Of a stretch of DNA of 64,000 bases, positions 1 to 11,419 are shown piece by piece. Every line of letters starts with the position of its first letter. Within the stretch, counting starts at the first letter, position 1. A program made the translations under genes and the position numbers. The notes beneath the pieces are model-generated. The model was given only the letters and a program-made list of their open reading frames with translations. It searched no databases and was not told the DNA's origin. The stretch is taken from positions 36,466,838 to 36,530,837 of the forward strand of contig NC_049901.1 in NCBI RefSeq assembly GCF_001411555.2, read 5' to 3'. Source of the DNA: Juglans regia. Taxonomy: Eukaryota; Streptophyta; Magnoliopsida; Fagales; Juglandaceae.

Positions 1-133
1 CTAATTGGTCTTTGCTGGACAGAAATGAGACAGTAAGTGTTTTGGCTACTATCCTATCCCTCACAAAGTGATAATCTAACTCTACATGCTTTGTACGAGC
101 ATGTAAAATTGGATTTACAGTCAAGTATGTTGC

Positions 134-642
134 TCATAAATTGTCACACCACAATTTTGGTGCATATTGTAAACAAATTCCCAACTCTTTCAAAAGTGAT
201 TGAATCCATAGTACCTCACAAGTGGTGTTGGCAATGGCTTTATATTCAGCCTCCGTTGAAGATCTAGCAATGGTAGTCTGCTTTTTAGAGCCCCAAGAGA
301 CCAAGGAGAGCCAAAGAAGATACAAAAACCTCCAGTGGATTTTCTATCATCAGGGCAACCAGCGCAGTCAACATCAGAAAAGGTAGAAAGTGTACATGGA
401 GATGATTTAAAGAAAAACAAACCAAAGTGGGAGGTGAATCTAAGATACCTAAGGATTCGCTTGACTGCTTGCCAGTATGAAATTTTGAGATTGTGCATAT
501 ATTGACAAACTTTGTTGACAGCAAAAGATATATCAGGACGAGTAAAGGCTAAATACTGAAGGCTGCCTACCACACTCCCATATGTAAGAGAGTCTTCAAA
601 GGTAGGACTGTCAAAGGCTGAAAGTTTAGTGGTGATTGACAT
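134..642 (-). pseudogene. copia RNase H region (fragmented)
   Basis: Minus-strand pieces read '[29 protein letters not shown]' and then '[21 protein letters not shown]', the connection domain and RNase H of plant copia elements. They lie in two frames, so at least one frameshift separates them. The domain continues to the left edge of the window. Confidence 0.85.
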
Positions 643-839
643 AGGAGTTTACACATGTTTCGCTTGGTGCATGTTTGTTCTTTGTAACAAATCCAAAATG
701 TATTTAGATTGACTAAGGAACAACCCCTCATTATTTCAAAAAATTTGAACACCTAGGAAGTAATGTAACTGACCTAGATGTTTGACAGGAAAAGAGGCAC
801 AAAGAGCATATATGAACTCAGAAATTAGATTAGAATCAG

Positions 840-1398
840 ACCCCATAACAATGAAGTCATCCACATAAATAAGAACAAAAATAACATGAGAACCAGTTCT
901 GTAAATAAACAGTGAAGTATCTTATTTGCATTCTTGAAAGCCCAAGGAAAACAGTTTGTTACTGAGTTTTGAAAACCAGGCTCGTGGAGCCTGTTTGAGA
1001 CCATAGATGACCTTTCTTAACTTACACACATATGAAGGATACTCAGGATGCACAAACCCAGTGGGTTGTTGCATATAAACATCCTCTTCAAGGTCACCGT
1101 GTAAAAATGCGTTTTGTACGTCCAATTGCTATAGAGACCAGTTTAAGGAAACATATAATGATAGGATAATGAGAATTATGGTGGGTTTAACCACTGGAGA
1201 AAATGTTTCGGCATAGTCTACCCCTGGTTGCTGATGAAAACCTTTAGCAACCAGGCGTGCCTTGTGCCGTTCTATTGTTCCATCAGCCTTCCTTTTTGTT
1301 TTGAGTATCCATTTTGGTCCCAAAACATTAAAGGAAGTATATGGAGGTACAAGATCCCACGTATGGTTGTGTAATAAAGCATGAAATTCAGACTGCAT
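840..1398 (-). pseudogene. copia reverse transcriptase (fragmented)
   Basis: Two open pieces in different frames (1129-1398 and 922-1125) encode the RT_2 family: 'GPKWILKTKRKADGTIERHKARLVAKGFHQ', then '[19 protein letters not shown]' and '[11 protein letters not shown]'. The catalytic YVDD box can be read just beyond, at about 850-870, in another frame. The frame changes and an in-frame stop near 1126 rule out a working enzyme. Confidence 0.88.
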
Positions 1399-1410
1399 AG
1401 CCTCGCGCCA

Positions 1411-2131
1411 CTAAGGAAATTTTACAGCTTTAGTGTATGAGGTGGGTTCTTCAGGAACCAGTGTGGGTGCAATGTTGATAAGTGACGTGGAGTGATTTTG
1501 TGGTGGCCAGGGAATGGTACCATCCATACGTATAAGAGGTTTTTGGATGTTTACCTTACTCCGAGTAATCACAGGATGGATGGATGTGGTTGAGGGACCA
1601 CCATTTGTGAGAGATCCAAATGACGCACGAGGAGACACAACTGCAGGGGAATTTTGTTGAAGTGAAATTGTGGAAGGATCAGGAGCCCTAAAAGGTGACG
1701 TGGAGTGTACTAGAAGGGACTGAGGTTCGGATAAGTGAACTTGTGAAGGAGCTGGACTATTTTCTGTGTTGAATAAGAATGGGCCAACGTTGTGTGAATG
1801 TTTATTTGAGTTGGTTGTGCAGTTCGTGTGAGAGGAGTGAGTTGGTGATGGGCTGAAGTTGTTAAGGTGCACTTCGGGAGAAGCAGAAAATAAAGAAATG
1901 GATGGGACGCTCATTGACTGACGAGGGGATACATGTTGGTCTGGGTTGAAAAAGGGAACTAATTTTCATTAAATAAAACGTCTCTAGAACTATACGTTCG
2001 GCCCGATGAAAGATAACGACAAACATAGCCCTTATGGTCAGGACTATAGCCCATAAAGACACAAAGTTTGGATCAAAAATCCATTTTATGTTTATTAAAA
2101 GGACGCAAATTGGGCCAACAGGCTGACCCAA
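1411..2131 (-). pseudogene. copia linker between integrase and RT, degenerate
   Basis: This serine/proline-rich open stretch (1411-1914) and its upstream continuation correspond to the variable integrase C-terminal/linker region of copia polyproteins. It has low complexity and several frame breaks. No separate function is implied. Confidence 0.6.
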
Positions 2132-2246
2132 AAACTCGAAGAAATTTATAATTTGGATTTTTTTTAAATAAGGCTTGAAAAGATTATATGTTTTGCAAAA
2201 CAGGAGTGGGCATTCGATTTATTAAATAAACTGAAGTTTGAAAAGT

Positions 2247-3161
2247 CTATGACCAATATTTAAAAGGCATAGAAGAATGAGCAAGAAGTGAAAGACCCGT
2301 TTCAACTATGTGTCTATGACGTCGCTCAATTGTCTCATTCTGAGCATGAGAGTAGGGGCAAGTAAGGCGATGTGTAATTCCTTGGTCATGAAGAATTTTT
2401 TGAAGTGGTCTAAATTCACCCCTAAAATCTGATTGGATAGATTTAATGTTAGTGGAAAAATAATTTGAAACAAAGTGCATAAAGGCAAGAAAAATTGAAG
2501 ACACATCAGATTTGGATTGCATGGAAAAAAGCCAAATATATTTGGTATTGTCATCTATTATAGAAAAATAAAATTTACAACCATTTGAAGATAACATAGG
2601 GGCCGGACCCCATACATCTAGGAACATTAAATCAAATGCTTGCTTGGACTTGGATGGTGAAGAAGGATGTGGAAGTGAATGAGCTTTGGATTGAAAACAT
2701 GCGGAACACGGCTGGACATTTTTGTTGGAAAGCACAGGAAGTTGAAAACGCCTGAGTATGAAATTGGTGATGCGTGGTGAGGGGTGACCAAGTCGATAGT
2801 GCCAGTGATCAATGGAAGTGTGCTCACCAATGTTAGCTTGAAAGAGGGTGGATGATGGTGTGGACTCAGCAGCAAGAACATACAATCCATCTTTAACGAT
2901 GCCCCGAAGAAGTGCTGCTTGGGTATGAGAATCCTTCACAAAGAAAGAAGTAGAATGAAACTCAAAATAAACACTGTTATCTTCACAAAACTGACGTACA
3001 GAAAGTAAATTTTTAGTAAGAGAATGAACATGTAAAAGTTGAGAGAGTAAGAAGTTGCCAGAAGAAGTGTGAAGATTAGCGGATCTAGTGTGCTGAATTG
3101 GCATGGTGGAGCCATCTCCAATACTAACTTGATTGGAACCCTGATAAGATATAGAATCCAA
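2247..3161 (-). pseudogene. copia GAG-pre-integrase and integrase core
   Basis: An open stretch of 304 residues carries the GAG-pre-integrase motif 'WHYRLGHPS', the spaced cysteines of the HHCC zinc region (CSAC), and the integrase catalytic core. The core shows Asp in 'FLDVWGP', Asp in 'IQSDFRGEF' and Glu in 'QNETIERRHRHIVE', the expected D,D-35-E triad. The reading frame stops near 2247 and resumes in other frames downstream, so integrase is not linked to RT in one frame. Confidence 0.88.
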
Positions 3162-3289
3162 GTTGAGATTGTTGAGGTCAGGTGTAAAATGAGATGTTGC
3201 TACTATATCAGGAAACCATGAGTTAATACAAGTGGGAGATGGGCAGTGGTGGTCATATTTGCTAAGAATGAAGACGGTGGAGAGGATTG

Positions 3290-4179
3290 GTAGCTTTGAT
3301 TGAATCTATGATGACAAACTAGAGCCGAGTGTCCAGGTTTATTGCAAACTTGACACACTTGTTGGAGAAAGAGTGAGAAGCTCCTCTTCCTGAACCACGT
3401 CGGCCCCTAAAATTCCTATTGCCTCGGCCCCTATTGTTTTGTTGGTAAGATGCTGAAAAATGAGCAGAATGCTTAGTGGTAGTGAGCTGGTCAATGAGCG
3501 GATTGGCACTTAGGAGAGTATGAGTTTGGTGTGCTAGACGGGACTCATGGTTGAGGAGAAAGCTGTATATTTGATGAGGGGAGAGAGGGTCAGCTCTAGT
3601 TGTAAGAGAAGTCACAAAGGAGTCATAATCTGTGCCAAGACCAGCAAGTAAAAACACAGAAAACTTAGAGTCTGAGAGGGGTTGTCCAGCAGCTCCCATA
3701 GAAGCAGCCAATGCTTTAGCTCTGTGAAAATAATCCGTAATGGATTCGGAGCCTTTTTTTAGAGTGGCCAGTTGATATTGTGTTTGCATTATATGAGCAC
3801 TAGATTGTGCAGCAAACAAGCTCTCAAGGAGAGACCAAACGACATGTGATGTGAAGCAATCCAGCACTTGCGTAAGGACTTGCTCGGAAAGTGATGAATT
3901 TAAAGCAGAGAGAATCAGCTGGTCGACCAACACCCATTTTGCATATTCTGGGTTTTCGGCTCCATCAATCATGGGAGAAGGTATGAGACTTGAGCCGTCC
4001 ACATGATGAAAGAGTTGATGTCCTTTGAGAAAAGGCACCATTTGAGCCTTCCACAATAGGTAATTGTCTATACTTAATCTTATAGTTATGAAATGGGTTG
4101 CTGAGTTGAGTAAATTTGGATTAACATTGGTGAGAGGAGGAGGAGGTGAGGAAATATCAGAGGAGAATGGGTTGATCAT
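3290..4179 (-). pseudogene. copia gag polyprotein with CCHC zinc knuckle
   Basis: The open stretch from 4179 encodes about 286 residues of a plant copia gag (UBN2/DUF4219-like): an N-terminal 'IRLSIDNYLLWKAQM' type motif, then the helical capsid region, then a glycine/arginine-rich tail. The zinc knuckle is in a different frame at about 3305-3355 and reads CQVCNKPGHSALVC (C-x2-C-x4-H-x4-C). A frameshift therefore separates capsid from nucleocapsid. The product would be truncated and probably could not package RNA. Confidence 0.85.
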
Positions 4180-4248
4180 GACGGCAGTTGGAAAGAAAAA
4201 GAAATACAGACAATGGAAAAAGAAAAAAAAATGGACGTGAGTCTTATG

Positions 4249-4262
4249 TGGCTCTGATTACC
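4249..4262 (-). promoter_or_regulatory. copia primer-binding site (initiator tRNA-Met type)
   Basis: The minus strand reads TGGTAATCAGAGCC, which is the usual plant copia PBS TGGTATCAGAGC with one extra A. It lies between the putative LTR and gag, as expected for a minus-strand element. Confidence 0.7.
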
Positions 4263-4266
4263 ATAT

Positions 4267-4461
4267 TGAAACTATGAAAATCATGCACATCATATGCTCG
4301 ACAGAAGACCTGAAAGAGAAACTCTTTTGTATTGTATATATATTTTTCCTCCACTCTTTACAACACATCTGTTATCAATATTTTATAGACATAATTTTAC
4401 AAAGAATTAAAACATGAATTTTGGATTACATGACAAGTGTCCAATCCTTTCTTGCTTTTCA
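4267..4461 (-). repeat. putative 5' LTR of the copia element
   Basis: The segment begins TGAAA and ends TTTCA, a 5-bp inverted pair with TG/CA termini. It sits two bases from the primer-binding site and contains a TATA-like run around 4336-4350. At 195 bp it is short for a copia LTR. Without the second LTR the outer end is tentative; the inner end at 4267 is better supported. Confidence 0.4.
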
Positions 4462-4741
4462 ATTAATCTGGAGTGGTTTGATACTTGTAGTGGTGCTGTT
4501 GTACCATGTTTCGGTTTGTGCCTGACACTTGTAGTGGTGCTACTTCATTTTCCTTTTTGTGTGACAGACGGATGCAATGCAGGTCTTCATCCTTGCCGCT
4601 GCATCATGCTTTATTGATAGCATTTTCCTTTTGAATAGCATATAAGTGTAGTGCATAATCTTTGTCCTTAACACTCATCGAGCTATTCTATCATAGGTAA
4701 CACCGTAACATAGCTTAAGTTCTACAATTATGGTTGGGTTA

Positions 4742-4755
4742 GGCTCTAATACCAT
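4742..4755 (-). promoter_or_regulatory. second copia-type primer-binding site relic
   Basis: The minus strand reads ATGGTATTAGAGCC, another common form of the plant copia PBS, 480 bp to the right of the first. The adjacent bases (TGATACTTAAAG on the plus strand) could be the start of a lost LTR. No coding region accompanies it. A chance match is possible. Confidence 0.35.
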
Positions 4756-4775
4756 CTATGATACTTAAAGGGAAG

Positions 4776-4777
<2 letters not shown>

Positions 4778-4820
<43 letters not shown>
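4778..4820. repeat. (TA)n microsatellite
   Basis: An uninterrupted TA dinucleotide run of about 43 bp. Confidence 0.95.
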
Positions 4821-4823
<3 letters not shown>

Positions 4824-5639
4824 TAGTAATGAAACGTCGAAGGGACATTTGCCCAGTGGAGACAAAAAAAAAAAAAAAAAAAGATAACTGCATTATAAAA
4901 AAAAATTATATTTTCTTAACTATATATAGATAGTTATATTTCTATATGTATATAACGGAAAATATTTGTGTAGAAAGATCATAACATATTCTACATGTTA
5001 TTAAGGAATTGAAGTTACAATCGTCTTCAATTTTGAAACTCAACACTATTTTTAAAGTCCTTGACGGTTTGATGTTTAAAGGAAAATATATGTTTAGGAA
5101 AATATGAACATAATCTAAAAGTTGACAAGGACTTGAGCATTAACGACTTGTGTTGTATTAATTATGACGAAAATTAATTTTATTTTCAGAGTCATGTAAG
5201 TTCATTCATAAATATTTAGCTTTTGCCGCAAACAAAACAATAAATTGTGCAACAAACAACCAATAGTCGTGCACTTCAAAGCAGAGCAAAATATATATAT
5301 AAAAAAAGTAGAGTACATATTAAACTTTCAATATGATATAAATTCCAAACAAAAAATTGCATATCAATACTAAACCCAAAAAAATAAATCCAATATTTAC
5401 AGATCTGAAAGTTTCCAAAAATAAAAATATTGCATAACATAAAAAGGACTTCACAAAATGATCCTTAAAAACAAATGAGCGAATACAAGGAGGAAAAAAA
5501 GATGTTAATAAATATAAAGATCAAACAAAACAATAAAAAGCTAAACAAAAAACCTTAAAACTAAATAGCAAAAAATTTACATAACATCATCTGATAGTTA
5601 ATAAATAAAAAATTAAGAAAAAACAATGATGGAGGTTTT

Positions 5640-6175
5640 TTTAATCAAACTGTTAATCCTAATATAAAGAACATAAATAAGAAGGATTTTCGTCAGATGA
5701 TGGAATAAGACTAACAATTTATTCTTTCATTTGAATATTATTACTGCAGACAATTATACTAAAAAACTCATCATCTAAATTCTTTTTTTAGAACAAACAG
5801 AATAACAAATGTTATCTTTTATTCTATTGCAAGAATATATCGCACAACAATCATAACATGCAAATCAAAGAAGACACTACACACCATCTAACTCCTCAAA
5901 CTGTTAATTCCAATAGAAAGAATATAAATAAGGAGAATTTTCATCACATGATGGAATAAGACCATAACAATTTATTCTTTCATTTGAAGATTATTACTGC
6001 AGACAATTATGATAAAAAATTCCATCATCTTTTGAAAACCTTCATCATCTAAATTCTTTTCTTTTAGAACAAACAGAATGATAAATGTTATCTTTTATTT
6101 CATTGTAAGAATATATCATACAACAATCATAACATGCAAATAAAAGAACACATTACACACTATCCAGCTTCAAAT
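5640..6175. repeat. tandem pair, unit about 250-265 bp
   Basis: The text from about 5645 (CAAACTGTTAATCC...) recurs from about 5896 (CAAACTGTTAATTCC...) with shared internal phrases: TTTATTCTTTCATTTGAA, ATTATTACTGCAGACAATTA and GAACAAACAGAAT. The copies differ by scattered substitutions and one short insertion. Confidence 0.85.
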
Positions 6176-6254
6176 TCATATACTTTTTTTTAGTAAATTT
6201 GGAATTTGATTGCTTTCTTTAAATGTTGTGCCATAAGAGAACAAAGCAATATCA

Positions 6255-8720
6255 TAAAATCTAAAATTCAACAAATCTATATACAATACAGGTCTAGATA
6301 TAAAAACTTTAAATTGCTAAATATAACTCAAGAAATACTGCAGCAGAAGAAAGGAAAAAACAGAACAACTACAAATGACACAACAAAAAAAAACTTTTAC
6401 AAGAAAAAAGACATCAAAAAATCATACAATAAAAAAAAAAAAACCAACATCGCAACAAAAAATATACAAATGAAAAAATATACAAACAGGAAAAAAAAAC
6501 CACATCATGTAACCAATATAACAATAATGAGCAATGAAATGCAAAACAAGTTTCCATGTCTCAGACATGACGCTCTCATTAGAGCCGACTACAACAAGTG
6601 AGGTGTATCAAAATACTCACTTAAATCGGCCTTAAAAATAAACAGATCTGCAGGATCAAAACACCTACTTAAACTTATTAAAATATATAAAAATTAGATT
6701 TTTGATCATGCATCACCACATTATCACCTAAAAAAAAATCAGTTTTAAAAGTTGAAACAAAACCAAATGGAACTATCTATCGCGGTATAGCAAAGGAAAA
6801 GAATCCATACATTTTTTCCACAAACAAACAAATATTATCCATTAAATGGTAAAAGACCACAACCATTAAAAGCAAAAATAAAAAATCATATCTTTCATCA
6901 AAACGTTTCCAAAAAAATTAAGTCCACAAACATGGCACAGCCGGACAAAAATCTATATGCTTCTTTTTCACAAAAATGAAGTGCATCATCAACAATGGGA
7001 TGAGACCAAAAAAAATAAAAAAATGCTTGCCTTAAAGCAACATAAAAAATGCCGTAAAAAAAAATCACCACAAAAACCAAATCTAATCAAGTCTTCAAAC
7101 ACGGCACAAAAGATTTTGTTAAGACATAAAATCTAAAATTCAACAAATCTGATATACAATACAGTTCAAGATATAAAAAAAATTTAAACTGCTAAATAAA
7201 CCTAAAAAAACACTGCAATATAAGAAAGGAAAAAACAGAACAATAACTACAAATGATACAACAACAAAAATGTTTACAAGAAGAAAGACAGAATAAAATC
7301 ACAGAATAAAAAAAAAAAAAACCAACACTGCAACAAAAAATATACAAACGAAAAAAAAAACACATCATGTAACCAAAAAGCTTTAAAGCTTGAAACAAAA
7401 AGCATCATCGACCACGGGATAAGAATAAAAAGCATCATCAATTAAGTGCATAAATTCAAAGAGAAAAAAAAAAAGTGTTAATAGCCGAATAAAAAAATAA
7501 ATGAAGCAGAACCTAAAAATGAAGAAGTTAAAAAATGCATGAAATGACAAAAAGTTAGAACATAAGGACAAAAAAGACAAAATACACAACAAATAGACCA
7601 CAACACAGAGGATGACAAAAATACTATTCACAGCTATCACAAATTTGAAACTCTTGATCACTCCTCAAACAATAAATAAATTAATAATCACATGTTATAA
7701 TGAAATAGTTAAGAAAAAACAAACTTTAAAGTAAAACTCCAATGTGAATGTTATTGTTAGAAACCTTCTATAAAAAATAAACAAAAAGTTAATGTTACAC
7801 AATGGATATATTCACAAGTAAAAATAATAAAATAATGCAAACAAATTACAAAATGCAAATATAAAACAACCCATGCAACTACATATTCATACATATTGAG
7901 CAAGTTCAGAAATACAAACATGAAATCAACAAACAAATAAAATGAAAACATATAAAAAAATCTTCGCAAATGCCCAAAGTAGTTGCAGCTAATTCGAATA
8001 TTATGGCAAGCACAATTATAAAACACAACAATATAAGAAATGAGTACAAAATCATATATTGAACAAACAAATATAAAAAAAATCTTCGCAAATGCCCAAA
8101 GCAATTGTAGCTAAATCGAATATTATGGTAAGCACAATTATAAAACACAACAATATAAGAAATGAGTACAAAATCATATATTGAACAAACAAATATTAAA
8201 TATTTATGCTCAATGAATATTGAACAAACACATATTGAACATTCAAAACCCAAATTGAGAAAGTTAAGAGATACCAACCTGAAATGAAAGGCCAAAATCA
8301 GTTAGTCATCATAACATCAAATGAAAAAAACAACAATTTACGAGTTCTATCTTCTATACTAAAACAAAAATAAACAAAATATATTATAAAATACTTTTAT
8401 TTTACATTTGTTCAATATATATATCTATATATATATATATATTACATATCAAATCTTGAAACATACAAAAAAATATACAAACTAAAAAAAAAAACACATC
8501 ATGTAACCAATATAATAATAATGAGCAATAAAATACAAAAAAAGTTCACGTGTCTCAAACATAACCCTCTCATCAGAGCTGACTGCAACAAGTGAGATGC
8601 ATCAAAGCACTCACTTAAACCGGCCTTAAAAAACAAAACAGATCTGCAGCATCAACACACCCACTTAAACTTGGGAAAAAAAAAATTAGATCTCTGATCA
8701 TGCATCACCACGTCACCACC
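6255..8720. repeat. three-copy dispersed repeat (about 6255, 7131, 8460)
   Basis: Copies begin near 6255 and 7131 with ATCTAAAATTCAACAAATCT. They share AAAAACCAACA and ACACATCATGTAACC. The third copy (about 8460-8765) shares the latter half with the first, including TGAGCAAT, CACTTAAA and CAGATCTGCAG, and then GATCATGCATCACCAC. The first and third copies are about 2.0 kb apart. Confidence 0.8.
7961..8195. repeat. 122-bp direct tandem dimer
   Basis: TCTTCGCAAATGCCCAAAG starts at 7961 and again at 8083. Both are followed by GAATATTATGG and by the same ATATAAGAAATGAGTACAAA and ATCATATATTGAAC phrases. The copies are nearly identical, so this duplication is younger than those around it. Confidence 0.9.
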
Positions 8721-9396
8721 TAAAAAAAGAAAATCAGTTTTAAAAATTGAAACAAAATCAAATATTTCACGACATGGCAAAAGAAAACATCCCATATATT
8801 TCTTCCACAAATAAACAAATACCATCTGTGTGCATCATCGACCACGGGATGAGAACCAAAAATAAAAAATAAAAAGTAGGCCTCAAAACCACAAAGAAAC
8901 AAAAAAACAAAAAAACCCATACAAAATATTAAAACCAAATTTCACAAAAAATACAAAAAAGTCACAACATGCAAACCCACAATCAATAACGAAAGACCTA
9001 TCAAGAATTTACACAGACTTAGTAAAATTATAACAAAAAATCACTAAAGATTTGTACAAAAAAGAAAAAAATCTACAAACACAATCCTCAAACTAAATAG
9101 TCTAAACCTAAAAAATCATGCGTTCTAACATAATGAATCAAAATTTAAAAAATCACCAACTCAAGAAATTCATATGTAGTACAGAAAAAGCCAGAAAGAC
9201 CACAACATACAAGCAAATAACATACAAAATGAAAGAATCTATTTTTTGATAAATCAACAAATCACACAACATAAAAAAAACCTTCGACCCACTTAATCAA
9301 ATACAAACAAATAACATAAAAAAGAAAAAAAAAATCTATTTTTTCACAAATCTACAATCCACAAAACGAAAAAAAGATAAAAATAAAAATAAAAAT

Positions 9397-10318
9397 CAAC
9401 TAAATCAGGGAAAAAACTTGTATTTTGTCACAAATCTATAAATCACATAACCAGAATTTGCTAAAAAAATAGGATAACAAAAAATCGAGAAGTTCAAAAA
9501 AAAAAAAAAAACTCGAACAGAGAAAACCAAAAAAAATACAAATTTGCTAATTAACAAAATCAAAAGACAGAGAACTCGCAACATACAAACCCACAAGATA
9601 AAAGTAAATAACATACAGAAGGAAAAATTATATTTTTTCACAAATTTACAAACCACAAAACTAAAAAAATTTATTTTCTAATGAATCTATAGACCAGATA
9701 ATGAAAATAAGGTACAAGCTATTTGTTAAAAAAATATCAACAGAAAAATAACTATTGGAACAATGTAAAAATTTGTATTCTTTCAAAAATTTGTACATCA
9801 CGAAAGTAAAGAACAAACAAACTAACAACATGCAAACCGAAAAAACATAAACCCATCGACTTTGTTCCAAAAAATAAAAATGAAAACCGTATATAAAACC
9901 CAAAGATAAAACTCACAACATGCAAACCCACAGGGAAAAAAACTCATCAAACATAAAAAGAAAAATTATATTTTTTCAAAAACGTTTAACTAATAAAAGT
10001 AAAGAATAAAAATCAGAGAACTCACAACATGCAAATCTACAAAAAAAATATCAACGAAGTCAAACCCAACGCTGCAAATAACAAACCTGAAGAGAGAAAA
10101 CTCATACACAAAGAACTCACATGTTAACGAAATTAGGGAAAAAACCATGTATCTTGTCACAAATATATAAATCACATAACCAAAATTTGCCAAAAAAAAA
10201 AAATGATAACAAAAAATCAAGAAGTTCAAAACAAAAAGAAAAAATTCGAACAAGGAAAGCCAAAAAAAAAAATACAAATTTGCTTATTAACGAAAACAAA
10301 AGACATAGAACTCGCAAC
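9397..10318. repeat. pair of about 200-bp copies, 720 bp apart
   Basis: 9405-9590 and 10130-10318 share TTGTCACAAAT, AATCACATAACC, AAATTTGC, GATAACAAAAAATC, AGAAGTTCAAAA and ACAAATTTGCT, in the same order. Related but weaker copies lie between them near 9620 and 9960. Confidence 0.8.
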
Positions 10319-10470
10319 TAACTGTGTGGATGAGACACCACTTCCCCGAGGATGGCATGCAACTAAATGTGTGGATGTTAAAAGTATAGAAGATGATCTG
10401 AATATTTTTGTGAATAATAGTGAGTTAAGATGTTTAAATGGATTTTGTGTAAGAGTGCGAGTTCTGTTGA

Positions 10471-10773
10471 GATGTGTTTGGATGTACGGAATAAGTTGAT
10501 ATATGTTTAACTTTTTATGGGAAGTTGAAAAAGTAATGGATCTCATAAATAATTAGTTTGTTGTTATAGTAATGAAATAATTATTTTATTTATATGTTTT
10601 AGTAATAAAATAAAAATATATGTCATTTCAATGAAAAGTACTGAGTTAAGATGAAATAATCTAGATTATTTCAGATAAAATAAGTTGTGTGTGTTTGGAT
10701 AGAGAGTATATATATCCATCCATACAAAGCTATTTCAGATGATCTAAAATAGTCTTACCATTCAAACACAACC
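10471..10773. mobile_element. putative MITE with GATGTGTTTGGATG-type inverted ends
   Basis: The left end GATGTGTTTGGATG (10471-10484) is inverted at the right end as CATTCAAACACAAC (10759-10772). The interior is AT-rich with no coding potential and contains a perfect 22-bp palindrome at 10652-10673 centred on CTAG. No clear target duplication was found. Confidence 0.45.
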
Positions 10774-10845
10774 TAAATTGCCCTTAAGAGTTGAAGAAGT
10801 CTGCACATATTCTATTTCTAGTGCAGGGGTTATTAAGCAGATGTC

Positions 10846-11190
10846 TTAGGAGATGCTTGGGGAATGAGATGAGATGAGAAACTAGTGAATAACAGTAAAA
10901 TGGTTTGTGAATAGTAATAAAATAGTTTGAGTTATAATGTTTTATTGAGTTTTGGGAAATGAGAGAGAAAAAGTTGAATAAAAAATATTATAAAGTTAAA
11001 ATCTTGTTAGAATATAATTTTTATTTTAAAATTTGAAAAAGTTGAATTATTTTTTGTATTTTGTTTGAAAGTTTGAAAAAATTGTAATGATTGGATGAAA
11101 AAAATTAAATATTTGTAATTGAAAAATATTTGTATTTGAGTTATGTTTGGAAAATAAATGAGATGAAACAACATATTCCCAAAAAGTCCC
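10846..11190. mobile_element. MITE of the GAGATGAGATGAG family
   Basis: The element opens with GGAATGAGATGAGATGAGAA. It has the AT-rich body with GAGTTTTGGGAAATGAGAGA and AATATTATAAAGTTAAAAT, and closes with ATAAATGAGATGAAAC. Related copies occur at 18815, 49594, 59428 and 62050 in this window, so this is an abundant family. Tourist-like (PIF/Harbinger) origin is suggested by the better preserved copy at 49594. Confidence 0.65.
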
Positions 11191-11419
11191 TTAATATCAG
11201 CCACTAATTGCAAGGGGGTGAGAATTTTCAGTGTCCCTGAAAATACTTTCCACAACAAGTTCTTGAGAAGCCTGAATCACTTTTCTAATTATATGCACAA
11301 TTTTTGGCAACCTTACCCAAGGGAGAAGAAAGCAATTATAAGGCTCATCTCCAAATTATCAACAATCATGAAAATCTTTCTCAGATAAATGGTGTTAATA
11401 TGTATGTAAATGAACCAGT

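Larger units (their letters stand above)
1..4461 (-). mobile_element. Ty1/copia LTR retrotransposon, decayed, 3' end outside window
   Basis: Reading right to left there is a putative 5' LTR, a primer-binding site, gag, a CCHC knuckle, GAG-pre-integrase, integrase, reverse transcriptase and RNase H. Integrase before RT is the copia order. The coding region is broken into many frames by stops and frameshifts, so it is not autonomous. The 3' LTR would lie left of base 1, so target duplications cannot be tested. Family assignment is firm from domain order and motifs. The right-hand edge is my estimate. Confidence 0.9.
4820..10320. repeat. A-rich, strand-asymmetric block of nested diverged duplications
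   Basis: For more than 5 kb the plus strand is extremely rich in A with relatively little T. The minus strand is therefore T-rich and gives open frames full of Phe, Ile and Tyr with no domain similarity. I see no believable gene. Several segments recur: a 250-bp tandem pair, a family of three copies about 0.9 and 1.3 kb apart, a 122-bp dimer, and a 720-bp-spaced pair. A short phrase resembling GCATCATCGACCACGGGAT recurs near 6984, 7402 and 8833. It could be the interior of a large non-autonomous element or a decayed satellite-like array. I do not recognise it. Confidence 0.7.

Noticed and set aside
6898..10277. Many minus-strand frames rich in Phe, Ile, Tyr and Cys that look like membrane proteins
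   Set aside because: They follow from the T-rich strand, overlap in several frames, share no motifs, and sit in repeated DNA.
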